Below are positions 44,763 to 54,375 of a stretch of 64,000 bases of DNA, piece by piece. The stretch is from Mycobacterium pinniadriaticum (GTDB taxonomy: Bacteria > Actinomycetota > Actinomycetes > Mycobacteriales > Mycobacteriaceae), in contig NZ_JAPJDO010000008.1 in assembly GCF_026242045.1 (NCBI RefSeq), positions 124,001-188,000 on the forward strand, read 5' to 3'. The notes beneath the pieces are model-generated. The model was not told the DNA's origin. It searched no databases and worked only from the letters and a program-made list of their open reading frames with translations. The translations under genes were made by a program, and so were the position numbers. Each line of letters starts with the position of its first letter. Position 1 is the stretch's first letter.

Positions 44763-46257
44763 GACACGATCGTTTCACGACCGGCTGACACCGGCGGACA
44801 CCGGCCGAGACCCGTCGACACACCAGCACGGCGGCCAGGGTGACTGTGCCGACCGTCACCACCCCGGCGAGCCCCGACGGCACCGGCACCGCGGCACCGG
44901 GAACCTTCGCGGCGGTCGACGCGACATGTAGCAGCCACCAGAGCTCGGGGCCGGTGAAACGGATCAACAGCCCACCGGCGGGCGCCCACACCCAGCACAC
45001 CGCCGCCGCCGCGGTCCCCAGCACAGTGATCGGTGGAATCACCGCCGCCACAGCCACATTGGCCAACACGCCGACCACGCTCAGGCGACCGGAGATCGCC
45101 GCCACCAACGGTGCGGTGACCAGTTGAGCGGCCATCGCGATGCAGACCGCGTCGGCCAACGGCTTGGGCCAGCCACGCGCGACCAACCGCGCTGACCAGC
45201 CCGGGGCCAACAGGACAAGCGCAGCGGTCGCCGACACCGACAGCGCGAAGCCGGCGTCGACCGCCAATTGTGGTGCCACGGTGAGCAATCCGAGCACGGT
45301 CGCCGCCAATGTCGGAATCGCCTGGCCTCGGCGGGCGGACAGAACCGCGACGAGCGCGATACCGCCCATCACCGCGGCCCGCAGCACGCTCGCGGTCGGT
45401 TGCACCAGGACGACGAACGCCACCAGCGCGACGGCGGCCAGGCCGACGGCGATCCGCGGGCCAACGAGGCTCACCGACAGCAGCACCGCTGCGCACACGA
45501 TCGTGACGTTGGCTCCCGATACCGCGGTCAGATGGGTGAGCCCGGCGATGCGGAACTGCGCTGTGGTGGCCGCAGATACCGCGGAGGTGTCACCAAGCAC
45601 GAGCCCGGGCAATATCGCGGCCTGGTCCCCTGGCAGCACATCGCGGGCCACGGCGGCGAACCGCGCGCGAACCGCCCGGGCCGCCCGCTGTATCGGGGAT
45701 GCCCGGCCGAGGGCCGGTTCACCGCTGGCGTTGAGTACCGCCACGGTGAGATCGTGGCGGCTCGGGCGGGTGACTCGGGCCGTGAACCGGGCAGGCTGGC
45801 CCGGCATCAACTCGCCGAAGCCAAGCACCGGAGCGAAAACCACTACGGCACCCGATATTTCACCACCGTCCAATTCGACCAGCGCGCCACGGAACATCAA
45901 CCGCCCGTTACCCAGCGGCCTGGGCTCCTCCCGCGGTTTCACCGTGACCGTGGCTACGGTGCCGAACCGGTGCCCGACCGGATGGTCCCGAACCGCGTCA
46001 CTGCGCACCGCCGCCGCGAGCGCGAAAGCCGCCCCAAGCATGGCCGGGCCGATCACTGCGACGGCGGCGGCCCTCAGGGCGGGCCGGGTCTCGCCGCACC
46101 ATCGGGCCAGCGCGGCCCAGCCGAGCCCGATGACCGTGCACACCACGGCCAGCGCCGGGCCGACCGTCCAGGTGATCCCCACAGCCGTGGCCACCCAGGC
46201 GGTCGCCGCGGCCGGCACCAAGCGCAGATCCAGGCGGGTAGTGGCGGCATCGGTCAC
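44722..46257 (-). CDS. comEC: ComEC/Rec2-type membrane protein without metallo-beta-lactamase domain
   Basis: This 511-residue polytopic protein resembles the DNA-uptake channel ComEC. The N-terminal helices and OB-like DUF4131 region ([20 protein letters not shown]) are followed by the competence core ([20 protein letters not shown], then [13 protein letters not shown]). The C-terminal MBL nuclease domain of full-length ComEC is missing, as in other mycobacteria. The GTG overlaps comEA. Natural competence is not established, so the role is open. Confidence 0.92.
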   Translation of the reverse strand: MTDAATTRLDLRLVPAAATAWVATAVGITWTVGPALAVVCTVIGLGWAALARWCGETRPALRAAAVAVIGPAMLGAAFALAAAVRSDAVRDHPVGHRFGTVATVTVKPREEPRPLGNGRLMFRGALVELDGGEISGAVVVFAPVLGFGELMPGQPARFTARVTRPSRHDLTVAVLNASGEPALGRASPIQRAARAVRARFAAVARDVLPGDQAAILPGLVLGDTSAVSAATTAQFRIAGLTHLTAVSGANVTIVCAAVLLSVSLVGPRIAVGLAAVALVAFVVLVQPTASVLRAAVMGGIALVAVLSARRGQAIPTLAATVLGLLTVAPQLAVDAGFALSVSATAALVLLAPGWSARLVARGWPKPLADAVCIAMAAQLVTAPLVAAISGRLSVVGVLANVAVAAVIPPITVLGTAAAAVCWVWAPAGGLLIRFTGPELWWLLHVASTAAKVPGAAVPVPSGLAGVVTVGTVTLAAVLVCRRVSAGVRRCQPVVKRSCRERDGGRPAFDPG

Positions 46258-47051
46258 ACCCGGACCAATGCCCGCAATTTGTCCAGCCGCGCTGGACCGA
46301 TGCCGTCGACGTCGCCGAGCTGGTCGACGCTGGTGAACTTCCCGTTGGCGTCGCGCCAGGCCACGATGGCGGCGGCGGTCACCGGCCCGAGGCCGGGCAG
46401 TGCGTCGAGCTGCTCGACGGTGGCGGTGTTCAGGTCGACCGGTTCGGCCGATGGTCGGTTGCCCGGCGCCGCAGAAGCGGCGGGCGGCGACCCGCCGCTG
46501 ACCGAGCTGCCCAATGAGGTGGGCTGGCCCGTCGGTGTTGCGATGCCGACGACGATCTGTTCGCCGTCACTGAGGTGACGGGCGAGGTTGAGTCCGAGCG
46601 TGTCGGCCCCGTCGATCGCGCCGCCGGCGGCCGATACCGCGTCGGCGATGCGGGCATCCGGGGCCAGCGTCACCAGGCCTGGTTTGGCGACCAATCCGAC
46701 GACGCTGACCACGACCGGCTGGTTGGGGTCGGGGCCCGGCGGGCGGGCAGCAGCGGAGGACACCATTTCCACCGGGGGGAGCTTGGCCGACACCACCGGC
46801 GGTGGATCGTCACGCATCAGCGTGAACACCGTGACGAGCAGGGCGATGACGGCGATCACCGCCAGCGCGATACCGCCGGTGCGGCCCGGGTCGGCCCGCA
46901 CCGCGGCCAGCCAGCCCGCACCGCGGTCGGCCTGCCCGGCGGGGATCCAGCTCGCTACCGGAATGTCCTCGCCGGCCTCGTCGTCGGCGTCAGCTGCGTC
47001 ACCGGGACGCAGCCTACGGTGCAGGCTTGCCAGCGGCTGCTCGGTTCGCAT
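46254..47051 (-). CDS. comEA: ComEA-type helix-hairpin-helix DNA-binding protein
   Basis: This 265-residue membrane-anchored protein has one transmembrane helix (ALAVIAVIALLVTVFTLM, about residue 62). An SLBB-like segment follows (VVSVVGLVAKPGLVTLAPDA), then a tandem HhH domain (VDLNTATVEQLDALPGLGPV and VDGIGPARLDKL) that binds DNA. The upstream in-frame region is unlikely; ATG 47051 precedes a hydrophilic cytoplasmic N terminus. Co-translated with comEC. Confidence 0.92.
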   Translation of the reverse strand: MRTEQPLASLHRRLRPGDAADADDEAGEDIPVASWIPAGQADRGAGWLAAVRADPGRTGGIALAVIAVIALLVTVFTLMRDDPPPVVSAKLPPVEMVSSAAARPPGPDPNQPVVVSVVGLVAKPGLVTLAPDARIADAVSAAGGAIDGADTLGLNLARHLSDGEQIVVGIATPTGQPTSLGSSVSGGSPPAASAAPGNRPSAEPVDLNTATVEQLDALPGLGPVTAAAIVAWRDANGKFTSVDQLGDVDGIGPARLDKLRALVRV

Positions 47052-47209
47052 GCCGCGACCGTAAGCCGCGCCGCGAACGCGACTCGGCCGCCAGGGGCGT
47101 CCGACGGACTCCCCTGTGGACGAAACCGAGACTGGGGACTGCGCCTGGCACTTCGCCTGAGGTAAAACCCTCAGGAGTGTCACGTGCCGCCAGTCGAGGA
47201 GGACTCCCC

Positions 47210-48277
47210 ATGACCGCCACCGCCGGCCGACCCATCCGGGTGATCCAGTGGACCACCGGCAACATCGGCCGCCGGTCGTTGCACGCGATCATCAACAGGC
47301 CGGACCTCGAGCTGGTCGGGGTGTACGCCCACGGCGCCGACAAGCTGGGAGTCGATGCCGCCGAACTGTCCGGCTGGCCCGAACCGACCGGCATCACCGC
47401 GACCAACGACATCGACGCGCTGCTGGCGGCCAAGCCGGACGCCTGCTGCTACAACCCGTTGTGGCCCAGTGTCGACGAGCTGGTGCGGTTACTGGAGGCC
47501 GGGGTCAACGTATGTTCGTCGGCGGCCTGGATCACCGGCGGCAAGCAGACCCCCGACGACCTGACCAGGATCCGAAAGGCCTGTGAAAAAGGCAATTCCA
47601 CGATCTTCGGCAGCGGCGCGCACCCCGGGATGACGAATATGGTCGGCATGGTGCTATCAGGCGCCTGCGAGAGTGTCGAGGAGATCCGCATCACCGAGTC
47701 GGTGGATTGTTCGACGTATGAGTCGGCGGGCACCCAGTCCGCGATGGGCTTCGGTTGCGATCCGAACACCCCCGGACTGGAAGACAGCGTGCGCCGCGAG
47801 AGTGAGGTGTTCGCCGAGTCGGCGGCGATGATGGCCGATGCGATCGGCGCGCATCTGGACCGGATGACCTTCGACGTCACGTTCACCACCGCGACCGGTG
47901 ACAGCGACCTCGGATTCATGATGATCCCGAAGGGCACCGTCGGCGGCGTCTACGGCTACCACCGGGGCTGGGTGGGTGAGCGCAACGTCGTCAGCGTCGG
48001 CTTCAACTGGATCATGGGCAGCCACGTGGTCCCACCGAAGCCACTCGAACACGGTCACGTCATCCAGGTGTTCGGTGTGCCCAACATGCGCACGGTGCTG
48101 CACTGCCTGCCGCCGAAGAACTGGGCCGAACCCGGCTTCATGGGGCTGGGCATGATCTACACCGCGATGCCGGTGACCAACGCCGTGCCCGCGGTGGTGG
48201 CGGCCGAACCGGGCATCGTGACGCTGGCCGACCTGCCGCCGGTCACCGGGCGGTTCAGCGAGGCTGGCCGGAGGTGA
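47210..48277 (+). CDS. NAD(P)-dependent amine dehydrogenase/dihydrodipicolinate reductase-like protein
   Basis: This 355-residue oxidoreductase has an N-terminal Rossmann fold (VIQWTTGNIGRRSLHAIINR, with TGNIG as the nucleotide loop) and a C-terminal domain like 2,4-diaminopentanoate dehydrogenase. Proteins of this type are numerous in mycobacteria, and their substrates are largely unknown. The ATG has AGGAGG eight bases upstream. It is divergent from comEA. Confidence 0.88.
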   Translation: MTATAGRPIRVIQWTTGNIGRRSLHAIINRPDLELVGVYAHGADKLGVDAAELSGWPEPTGITATNDIDALLAAKPDACCYNPLWPSVDELVRLLEAGVNVCSSAAWITGGKQTPDDLTRIRKACEKGNSTIFGSGAHPGMTNMVGMVLSGACESVEEIRITESVDCSTYESAGTQSAMGFGCDPNTPGLEDSVRRESEVFAESAAMMADAIGAHLDRMTFDVTFTTATGDSDLGFMMIPKGTVGGVYGYHRGWVGERNVVSVGFNWIMGSHVVPPKPLEHGHVIQVFGVPNMRTVLHCLPPKNWAEPGFMGLGMIYTAMPVTNAVPAVVAAEPGIVTLADLPPVTGRFSEAGRR

Positions 48278-48307
48278 CGCGGGCGTCGCTGGAGGCCAGG
48301 CGAGGCT

Positions 48308-48334
48308 GGAACCGGCCCCACGCGGTGGGCGGTT
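48308..48334 (+). promoter_or_regulatory. Possible ECF-sigma promoter upstream of yceI
   Basis: GGAACC, 17 bp, GGTT resembles the GGAAC/GTT pattern of mycobacterial SigE/SigH promoters. It lies 105-130 bp before the YceI gene. A perfect 14-bp palindrome, CGGACCGCGGTCCG, follows at 48364-48377 and could be an operator. The rest of 48278-48439 shows nothing else. Confidence 0.3.
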
Positions 48335-48439
48335 CGCGGGCTAAACCTGGGCGGGAATGGATCCGGACCGCGGTCCGTTTACTCCTTGGTGTAGCGCCGG
48401 GCACCGGGTCCGGCAGCACCGGATCAAGGAGAAACCCCG

Positions 48440-48991
48440 ATGGCCGCACCGGCTCAGACCACCGAACTCAGCGCAGGAACCTGGGCGATCGACCCCGTCC
48501 ACTCGTCGATCAGCTTCTCGGCACGTCACCTTGTCGTCAGTAAGGTCCGTGGGACCTTCGGCACCTTCAGCGGTGCGGTGACCGTGGCCGCCGACGGCAG
48601 CCCGTCGGTATCCGCCGAAATCGACGTCGCCGCGGTCAACACCGGCAACGAACAGCGCGATGCGCATCTGCGATCGGCCGATTTCTTCGATGTCGAGAAG
48701 CACCCGACCGCCACATTCACCTCGACCTCGGTGACCCCCGACGGTGAGGACTACACCCTCGAGGGTGATTTCACCCTCAAGGGGGTGACCCGGCGGATCA
48801 CCATGCCGCTGCAGTTCAACGGCGTCAATCCAGGCATGGGACATGGCGCGGTCGCCGGATTTGAGGCGTCAGTGGTGTTGAACCGCAAGGACTTCGGCAT
48901 CGATATCGACATGCCGCTGGAAACCGGCGGAGCCGTCGTCGGTGACAAGGTGACCGTCACGTTGGAGATCGAGGCGCTCCGGCAGGCGTGA
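48440..48991 (+). CDS. YceI-family lipid-binding protein
   Basis: This 183-residue lipocalin-like protein typically binds polyisoprenoids. Family segments are WAIDPVHSSISFSARHLVVS, EIDVAAVNTGNEQRDAHLRS, DFFDVEKHPTATFTS and FTLKGVTRRITMPL. No signal peptide is present, so it is cytosolic, as for other actinobacterial members. AAGGAG lies nine bases upstream. Confidence 0.95.
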   Translation: MAAPAQTTELSAGTWAIDPVHSSISFSARHLVVSKVRGTFGTFSGAVTVAADGSPSVSAEIDVAAVNTGNEQRDAHLRSADFFDVEKHPTATFTSTSVTPDGEDYTLEGDFTLKGVTRRITMPLQFNGVNPGMGHGAVAGFEASVVLNRKDFGIDIDMPLETGGAVVGDKVTVTLEIEALRQA

Positions 48992-49044
48992 CGGGTCACC
49001 GCGGCGCGGTGATCCTGGCCGGCCTCCCCCGGCTGACCGGACCA

Positions 49045-49090
49045 AAGCGTTCCCCCTCCCGCCGATGGCCGGTCGGGAGGGGGAACGCTT
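49045..49090. terminator. Strong stem-loop between yceI and the aquaporin gene
   Basis: A perfect 17-bp inverted repeat (AAGCGTTCCCCCTCCCG at 49045-49061, complement at 49074-49090) surrounds a 12-nt loop. It lies between convergent genes and is symmetric, so it can terminate both. Confidence 0.85.
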
Positions 49091-49112
49091 GAGACGGACG
49101 GTGTGCAGATGT

Positions 49113-49838
49113 CTACTTGTCGTCGGGGTTCAGCGTCCGGAACACCAGCCCCGCGGCGACACCGGCGATGACCTGAACGGTGACGTACACCGGCAACATC
49201 GTCGCACTGAACAAGCCGCTCACAACTCCACCGAGGACCACGGCCGGGTTGAACGCGGCACCGGAGACGCCGCCGACGGCGACAGCGCCCGCGACCACGG
49301 TGAAGCCGATCGCCAGCCCGTAGAACGAGTTGTCGGGGTGGTCTTTGCTGGTGGCCACGTTCAGCACGACGTAGCACAGGGCGAAGGTGAACAGCAGTTC
49401 GGCGACCAACGCCGCTACCATCGCATGTCCCGACACGTCGATCGGTGTACTTTGCCCGGTCTCGACAACCGCGAGCACGGCGCCGGCGCCGAGCAGGCCG
49501 CCGACGAGCTGAGCCACCCAGTATCCGGCCGCATCGCGCAGTTTGATGCGTCCGCGCACCAGGGCCGCCACGGTCACTGCCGGGTTGAAGTGGCCACCGG
49601 AGATGTGGCCACCGGCGTAGATCATCGCCATCAAAACCCCGCCGATGGCCAGCGGCGCCAAGGCGCTGCCACCCCGGACGCTGGCCCCGACCGTGAAGAC
49701 CAGGAACAACGTTCCGATCCCTTCGACGAGATACCGCGCCACGGTGCTGGACGGCGACCAAAAGCGGGTGGCGCGTCGCTCGGCGCGGTCCGGAGTCGGC
49801 GCGTCGATGGTCAGTGTGGCTGTGTCGGAAGCAGTCAT
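49113..49838 (-). CDS. Aquaporin/MIP-family channel
   Basis: This 241-residue major intrinsic protein has six hydrophobic segments and two NPA boxes (GGHFNPAVT and GAAFNPAVV). It moves water or small neutral solutes. The upstream region contains two pairs of CTTCAG-type repeats shared with the promoters of the neighbouring response regulator and a small secreted protein, so it is probably a target of that two-component system. It has a long hydrophilic N terminus (residues 1-30). Confidence 0.94.
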   Translation of the reverse strand: MTASDTATLTIDAPTPDRAERRATRFWSPSSTVARYLVEGIGTLFLVFTVGASVRGGSALAPLAIGGVLMAMIYAGGHISGGHFNPAVTVAALVRGRIKLRDAAGYWVAQLVGGLLGAGAVLAVVETGQSTPIDVSGHAMVAALVAELLFTFALCYVVLNVATSKDHPDNSFYGLAIGFTVVAGAVAVGGVSGAAFNPAVVLGGVVSGLFSATMLPVYVTVQVIAGVAAGLVFRTLNPDDK

Positions 49839-49944
49839 GTTCGAAGAACTCCTTTCTTCGGCGACCGCTCGGGTTGAGATGCAGGCATCGGATCCTCCTG
49901 CGGGCGCCCTTGGCTGTGTACCTTCTTCACGCTGGCGGGTCCGA

Positions 49945-50000
49945 CTGAAGCGGACCTGAAGGCGAGCGCATCAGCCCGGTTTTCTTCAGCCTCGCTTCAG
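49945..50000. promoter_or_regulatory. Paired response-regulator-type sites upstream of the aquaporin gene
   Basis: CTGAAG-CGGAC-CTGAAG (49945-49961) is followed after 22 bp by CTTCAG-CCTCG-CTTCAG (49984-50000). Each is a direct repeat with 11-bp period, and the two face each other. The same layout occurs at 52235-52289 and 55232-55286. Confidence 0.75.
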
Positions 50001-50028
50001 GATGGCCACGTCGCCGTGCGGTCGGTGG

Positions 50029-51492
50029 TCATTGCTGTGCCGGCTCAGGTCGCAGCGCTTGACTGAGCGGCAGCGACAGGCGGAATACGGCACCACCGTC
50101 GTTGGGCAGGCAGACCAATGCTGCGCCGTGAGCCTCGGCGAGGCCGCGGGCGATCGCCAACCCGAGCCCGGCACCCCCGGAATCCCGGTCTCGGGCGTCA
50201 TCGAGGCGGACCAGCCGGTCGAATATCCTCTCTCGATCGTCGTCGGGAACGCCTGGCCCGGTATCGCTCACGGTGACTTGCGCTGTGCCGTCTGCTCTTT
50301 CGACGTTCACGGTGATATGCCCGGACGGCGGGGTGTGCCGACGGGCGTTGTCGAGGAGGTTCGACAGGATCTGGGCCAATCTGTTCGGGTCCGCGTCGAC
50401 GTAGAGCTGTCGTTCGCCGGTGCGCCGCACGCTCAGCCCGGGCGCCAGCATCGCGGCCCGGTCCACTTCATCGTCCACGATGCGCCCGAGGTCGGTGCGC
50501 TCGGGACGAAGGCTGACGCCGGCGTCGATGCGGGCGATGTCGAGCAGGTCGTTGAGCAGGCGGGCGGCTCGGCGGGTCTCACTGCACAACAGCTCGGCGT
50601 GCCGACGCGTCCGGGTTCCCGGGACGCCGGCGCCGCTCGGTTCATCGGGACGGGTTCCGGTGCTGGCCATGAGCTGGTCGGCGATGACCTGGATCCCGGC
50701 AAGCGGAGTTCGCAGCTCGTGAGCCGCATCGGAGAGGAATTGTTTGCTCTGCGCCTCGGCCCGGCGAGCCACTGCGGCGGCGTCCTTGGCCGCCAGTTCG
50801 GCTGATTCCATCGCGTCGAGCATGCGGTCGAAGGCCTCCGCGGCCTTGCCGAGTTCTGTCGACCGGCGATCCGGGTGGATACGGCGCCCCCGGGCGCCAC
50901 GCGTGATGCCGTCGGCCGTGGCGATGAGACGCTGCAGCGGCGACAGCGCTCGGCCCGCCACCCACCGCACCGCCAGCGTCGCCACCGCAAGCGTGCCGAG
51001 CGATCCGAACAGCATGTACCACCGCATGGCGTTGCGCGTGCGGGTGATCCCGCTGGTGTCGGCCTGCATGGTCAGCAGCGAGCCATCCGGCAGGTCACCG
51101 CTTATCTTGAGGCTGGGCAGGTCCCCCCAGGGCAGCGGGGTCGACGGCCGTATATCGGCCGGAACCGGCTTGGGCAGTGGGTGTGCATGCCGTTCGGCGG
51201 GGACTACCTGAGGGTCGCCGTAGACCGTGCCATCCGCACCGACCACCTGCACCCGGAATTCGGGTGACTTGAGGACGTTGACCAGGTCTCGCGAACTCAG
51301 TCCCCCCTCGACCAGGGCCGGGGCATCGTAGAACAGGTCGACCATTTCATCGTCGAGATCATCGGTGAGGCGTGCCCCGAATACCAGGTCGAACACGATA
51401 CCCACGATCACCAACAGCATCGCGATGAGGCCGACGACAGCAAGGGTGACGCGTCGCCGCAGGGAGGGTGTCGGCGTGAGGTTCTGGCTCAC
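50029..51492 (-). CDS. Sensor histidine kinase of a local two-component system
   Basis: This 487-residue membrane kinase has TM1 (VTLAVVGLIAMLLVIVGIVF), an extracytoplasmic sensor (about 40-165), TM2 (LFGSLGTLAVATLAV), HAMP, a HisKA box SDAAHELRTPLAG with the phosphorylated His, then N-box NLLDNARRHT, G1 DTGPGVPDD and G2 GGAGLGLAIARG. The GTG overlaps the response regulator stop. The signal sensed is unknown; its island neighbours suggest an envelope or osmotic cue. Confidence 0.95.
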   Translation of the reverse strand: MSQNLTPTPSLRRRVTLAVVGLIAMLLVIVGIVFDLVFGARLTDDLDDEMVDLFYDAPALVEGGLSSRDLVNVLKSPEFRVQVVGADGTVYGDPQVVPAERHAHPLPKPVPADIRPSTPLPWGDLPSLKISGDLPDGSLLTMQADTSGITRTRNAMRWYMLFGSLGTLAVATLAVRWVAGRALSPLQRLIATADGITRGARGRRIHPDRRSTELGKAAEAFDRMLDAMESAELAAKDAAAVARRAEAQSKQFLSDAAHELRTPLAGIQVIADQLMASTGTRPDEPSGAGVPGTRTRRHAELLCSETRRAARLLNDLLDIARIDAGVSLRPERTDLGRIVDDEVDRAAMLAPGLSVRRTGERQLYVDADPNRLAQILSNLLDNARRHTPPSGHITVNVERADGTAQVTVSDTGPGVPDDDRERIFDRLVRLDDARDRDSGGAGLGLAIARGLAEAHGAALVCLPNDGGAVFRLSLPLSQALRPEPAQQ

Positions 51493-52196
51493 GGTGCACT
51501 CGCCGCCAATCGATAGCCGATTCCGCGTACGGTGTGCAATATCCGTGGCCCGTGGGCCTCCAGTTTGCGGCGCAACGCGCTGATGTGCACCTCGACAAGA
51601 TTGGGGTCATAGGCGTCGTATCCCCACACCGCGGCGAGGATCTGATCCTTGCTGACCACGCGACCGCGCTGGTCGGCCAGATAGGACAACAACCGCAATT
51701 CCGTTGCGGTCAAGTCCATCACCGCACCGGCGCGGCTGACAGTGCCGGCTTCGACGTCAAGCACGAGGTCGCCGACTTGGATGGCTGACGAGACCCGGCC
51801 CCTGCGTCGCAACACCGCTGCCACCCGCGATAGCAACTCGGCGATCTCGAACGGCTTGACCACATAGTCGTCGGCTCCGCTGTCGAGCCCGCGAAGCCTG
51901 TCCTCCAAGCCGTCTCGCGCAGTGAGCAACACGACGCCGGCGTCGCCGTAGCCGCGCACCACGTCGATGAGGGCGAACCCGTCGCGACCCGGCAACATGA
52001 CATCAAGCACCACTACGTCGGGCCGAAACGCTGCCAACACGTCTTCGAGGCCGCCACCGTGCACGCGGCCAGCGCTGACATAGCCGGCGTCGGCGAGCGC
52101 CTCGACAACCATCTCCCGAATCGCAACCGAGTCTTCGACGACGAGTACCCGCGGCGGGTTGGGATCAGCGCTCTGTTTGGCGGACATATCAGACAT
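51489..52196 (-). CDS. OmpR/PhoB-family response regulator
   Basis: This 235-residue regulator has a receiver domain with the phospho-Asp in VVVLDVMLPG, switch residues LLTARD and Lys in VVKPFE. The winged helix (LTATELRLLSYLADQRGRVV, then VEVHISALRRKLE) typically binds tandem half-sites 11 bp apart, which is what lies 39 bp upstream of its own ATG (52235-52289). Autoregulation is therefore likely. ATG 52196 was chosen; ATG 52187 is also possible. Confidence 0.95.
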   Translation of the reverse strand: MSDMSAKQSADPNPPRVLVVEDSVAIREMVVEALADAGYVSAGRVHGGGLEDVLAAFRPDVVVLDVMLPGRDGFALIDVVRGYGDAGVVLLTARDGLEDRLRGLDSGADDYVVKPFEIAELLSRVAAVLRRRGRVSSAIQVGDLVLDVEAGTVSRAGAVMDLTATELRLLSYLADQRGRVVSKDQILAAVWGYDAYDPNLVEVHISALRRKLEAHGPRILHTVRGIGYRLAASAP

Positions 52197-52234
52197 TCTC
52201 ACCGCTGCGTCAAAACCCTGTCACCGCAATCGCC

Positions 52235-52289
52235 CTGAAGTGTGCCTGAAGAAATCGGCATGTTGCCACTGACCTCAGGTTCGCTTCAG
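52235..52289. promoter_or_regulatory. Paired response-regulator-type sites between the regulator gene and a small secreted protein
   Basis: CTGAAG-TGTGC-CTGAAG (52235-52251), 21 bp, then CCTCAG-GTTCG-CTTCAG (52273-52289, one mismatch). It sits in the divergent promoter region and can serve both the regulator operon and the 78-residue protein gene at 52369. Confidence 0.75.
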
Positions 52290-52368
52290 CCGGTGGCGCG
52301 AACGTGTGAATCGCAGGTACCGAACCGAGGCCGCTTGAGCGGTCAGAAACCCAAGGAGATGTCCGATC

Positions 52369-52605
52369 ATGACCATCCGCACCTATATCGCCGCCATCGT
52401 GACAGCCGGACTGTGTGCACTGCCGATCGCGGCTGCCCCGATAGCCTCGGCCGCCCAGATCGGACCGACGTGTTCGACTGTGTCGCCTCAGGCGACGCTG
52501 TGTCAGACGAACGGCAGCGCCAGCTTGAGTGCCCAGCCGCAAGCCCGCAACTACCAGCTCTGGTATCCGTGGTTCATCGGGCAACCTGGTCGGCATCGCC
52601 GATGA
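52369..52605 (+). CDS. Small secreted protein, putative two-component target
   Basis: The 78-residue precursor begins MTIRTYIAAIVTAGL, with a Sec signal cleaved near ASA-AQ. The mature ~47 residues contain two cysteines that could pair (GPTCSTV and ATLCQTN) and an aromatic/basic tail (NYQLWYPWFIGQPGRHRR). AAGGAG lies upstream. Twin operator sites precede it, and a strong terminator follows. No known family is recognised. Confidence 0.8.
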   Translation: MTIRTYIAAIVTAGLCALPIAAAPIASAAQIGPTCSTVSPQATLCQTNGSASLSAQPQARNYQLWYPWFIGQPGRHRR

Positions 52606-52637
52606 ACAGCGACCGTATGTCCGTTGTATAAGCCTTG

Positions 52638-52679
52638 TTGATCCCGGCGCCCTTGACGAGAGCGAGGCGCCGGGATCAA
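52638..52679. terminator. Stem-loop between the small secreted protein gene and the DUF3500-like gene
   Basis: A perfect 14-bp repeat (TTGATCCCGGCGCC at 52638-52651, complement 52666-52679) with a 14-nt loop separates convergent genes. Confidence 0.85.
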
Positions 52680-52696
52680 TGGCATTGCCATCCATA

Positions 52697-54217
52697 TCAC
52701 TTCGGCGGCGTCGTGGTGTGATCGTGCTGCTGATGGCGCAGCATCGGGTCGTCCCAGTCGAAGCTCAAATCACGCAGCATCGAATGGAGGTGGTTGCCGG
52801 TGAATTCAGGGTCGTGCTGTACCGAATACTGGTTGCTCTGCAGGACTTCGAGCAGGAGATCGTCTACCACCGCGTAGGTGAAGTGGTGCGAGCCGATCTG
52901 GTCCAGTGGGCCACCCGCCCAGGAGAGCAGCATGGGCCGATCTTCTTCGACCGCGCGGTCGAACCGTGCCAGGTACCCCACGCCGACACTGGAATTCATG
53001 GCGCCGATGTAGAACACGAAGGCCTGCCGGAGGTTCCATCGCGCTTCGCCGCTCAACTCGCCGGGCCGTATTCTGATGTGCGGGTACGCGGTGATCACCT
53101 GCTGGTCCACGGTTGGCGCCACAGCGGCGACCAGCGACGACGGCGGCGTGTCGAGGACCAGTGGCGAGGCCTGCTTCAGCAGGTCGGTGCCGATGAACGC
53201 ATCGCGGCGGGGCCCCTCGGGGACTCCCCGCCAGAACTCACGCAGGTGATGGACAACGCCGAGCATGAGGACTTGACCCTTGGTCCAATGCCATTGTTTG
53301 GCAGTGTCTTCGGGCGCGAAGGGGTCCTCGGGAATGACCATCGGGAACGAACCGTAGAAGAGCGGGGTCGAGTGCACCTCGAGGCCCCCGTCCGCTTTCG
53401 TGACGAACGTCAGTTGGAACGTGATGTGGTGGCCTTCAAATCGGATGGCCCACGAGTCGTCGCCCGGGTTTCCGAACACCGCGATTGTGTAGTCGCAGAA
53501 TTGCTTGTAGCGCGCGGCAAGGCCGGGTGGCGGATCCCAGCTCCAGTCCACAGCCGTACCGGTACCGATGAATTCCTTGGCGCCGCCGACTACCGGATAC
53601 CACGGCTTCGATGGATCCGGATTCGTCGCCACATCGAATATCGATTCCGCACCCTCTGCGGTTGGATTCTCCTGGAGCACCCTGCCGACGACCCCACCAT
53701 CGCCGACATCCTCCATTTCACCGATAACGCGATTGCGGTTCATGACGGCGAGCAGCGCTTGGTAGCCCCCGGGGGACATGGCGCGGTTGAGGAGCGCGTG
53801 CAACGCGGTGCGCTGGGACATATCCATCGAACAGACCGTGATGCCCTGCCCCAGGGCACACCATTGAAGGACCGCGCAGAAGGCTTCGGTCTGGCTGGTA
53901 TCGCGTCCGCGGGTGCGCGCCGGACTGTCGAAGGGCAACACGAGATCGGCCCGCTGCGCCTCCGGTGTGACGTCGATGAGCTTCTTGGCGGCTTGAGCGA
54001 CATCGGCGGCGAAATACTCGGCCCCGTCCGCCGATTGCGGGGGCGTGCCATTCTGACGTTGGTCCGCCGGCGAACAGGCGGGCAGAAGCAGAGCCAGGAT
54101 TGGTGCCGCGAGAATGGCCCTTCTGGGAACCGTGTTACGACCGGCCGGAGTCGGCTGCCGGAATTCGCTGTCTAACTCACTGGCCACGATCGCTCTCACC
54201 TCCGTGAGAAATCCCAT
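52697..54217 (-). CDS. DUF3500-like secreted lipoprotein
   Basis: The 506-residue product has an N terminus with RRAILAAPILALLLPAC, a lipobox preceded by a twin Arg, so export may be Tat-linked. The body contains FAADVAQAAKKLIDVTPEAQ, FEGHHITFQLTFV, PLFYGSFPMVI and HIRIRPGELSGEARWNLRQA, which resemble DUF3500 proteins of unknown function; several His residues suggest a metal site. ATG 54217 is used. A GTG at 54187 with GGAGG 11 bases upstream is a good alternative. Confidence 0.72.
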   Translation of the reverse strand: MGFLTEVRAIVASELDSEFRQPTPAGRNTVPRRAILAAPILALLLPACSPADQRQNGTPPQSADGAEYFAADVAQAAKKLIDVTPEAQRADLVLPFDSPARTRGRDTSQTEAFCAVLQWCALGQGITVCSMDMSQRTALHALLNRAMSPGGYQALLAVMNRNRVIGEMEDVGDGGVVGRVLQENPTAEGAESIFDVATNPDPSKPWYPVVGGAKEFIGTGTAVDWSWDPPPGLAARYKQFCDYTIAVFGNPGDDSWAIRFEGHHITFQLTFVTKADGGLEVHSTPLFYGSFPMVIPEDPFAPEDTAKQWHWTKGQVLMLGVVHHLREFWRGVPEGPRRDAFIGTDLLKQASPLVLDTPPSSLVAAVAPTVDQQVITAYPHIRIRPGELSGEARWNLRQAFVFYIGAMNSSVGVGYLARFDRAVEEDRPMLLSWAGGPLDQIGSHHFTYAVVDDLLLEVLQSNQYSVQHDPEFTGNHLHSMLRDLSFDWDDPMLRHQQHDHTTTPPK

Positions 54218-54375
54218 CCGGGCGATGTCACGGACAAACCTAGCGAGTTCGGAGACGGTTTGTCGGGAATGTCGGCATCCACCATCGTCTGATCGGTGGA
54301 TACCGGGCGTGCGACGGCTAGCGAAGACTGACTGATTACCGAAAGCCGATCCTCGATCCCACAGGCAGGCGAGCC

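Noticed and set aside
44722..46257. ComEC as a truncated pseudogene because the MBL domain is missing
   Set aside because: From memory, mycobacterial ComEC proteins generally have this length; the frame is intact and coupled to comEA and holA.
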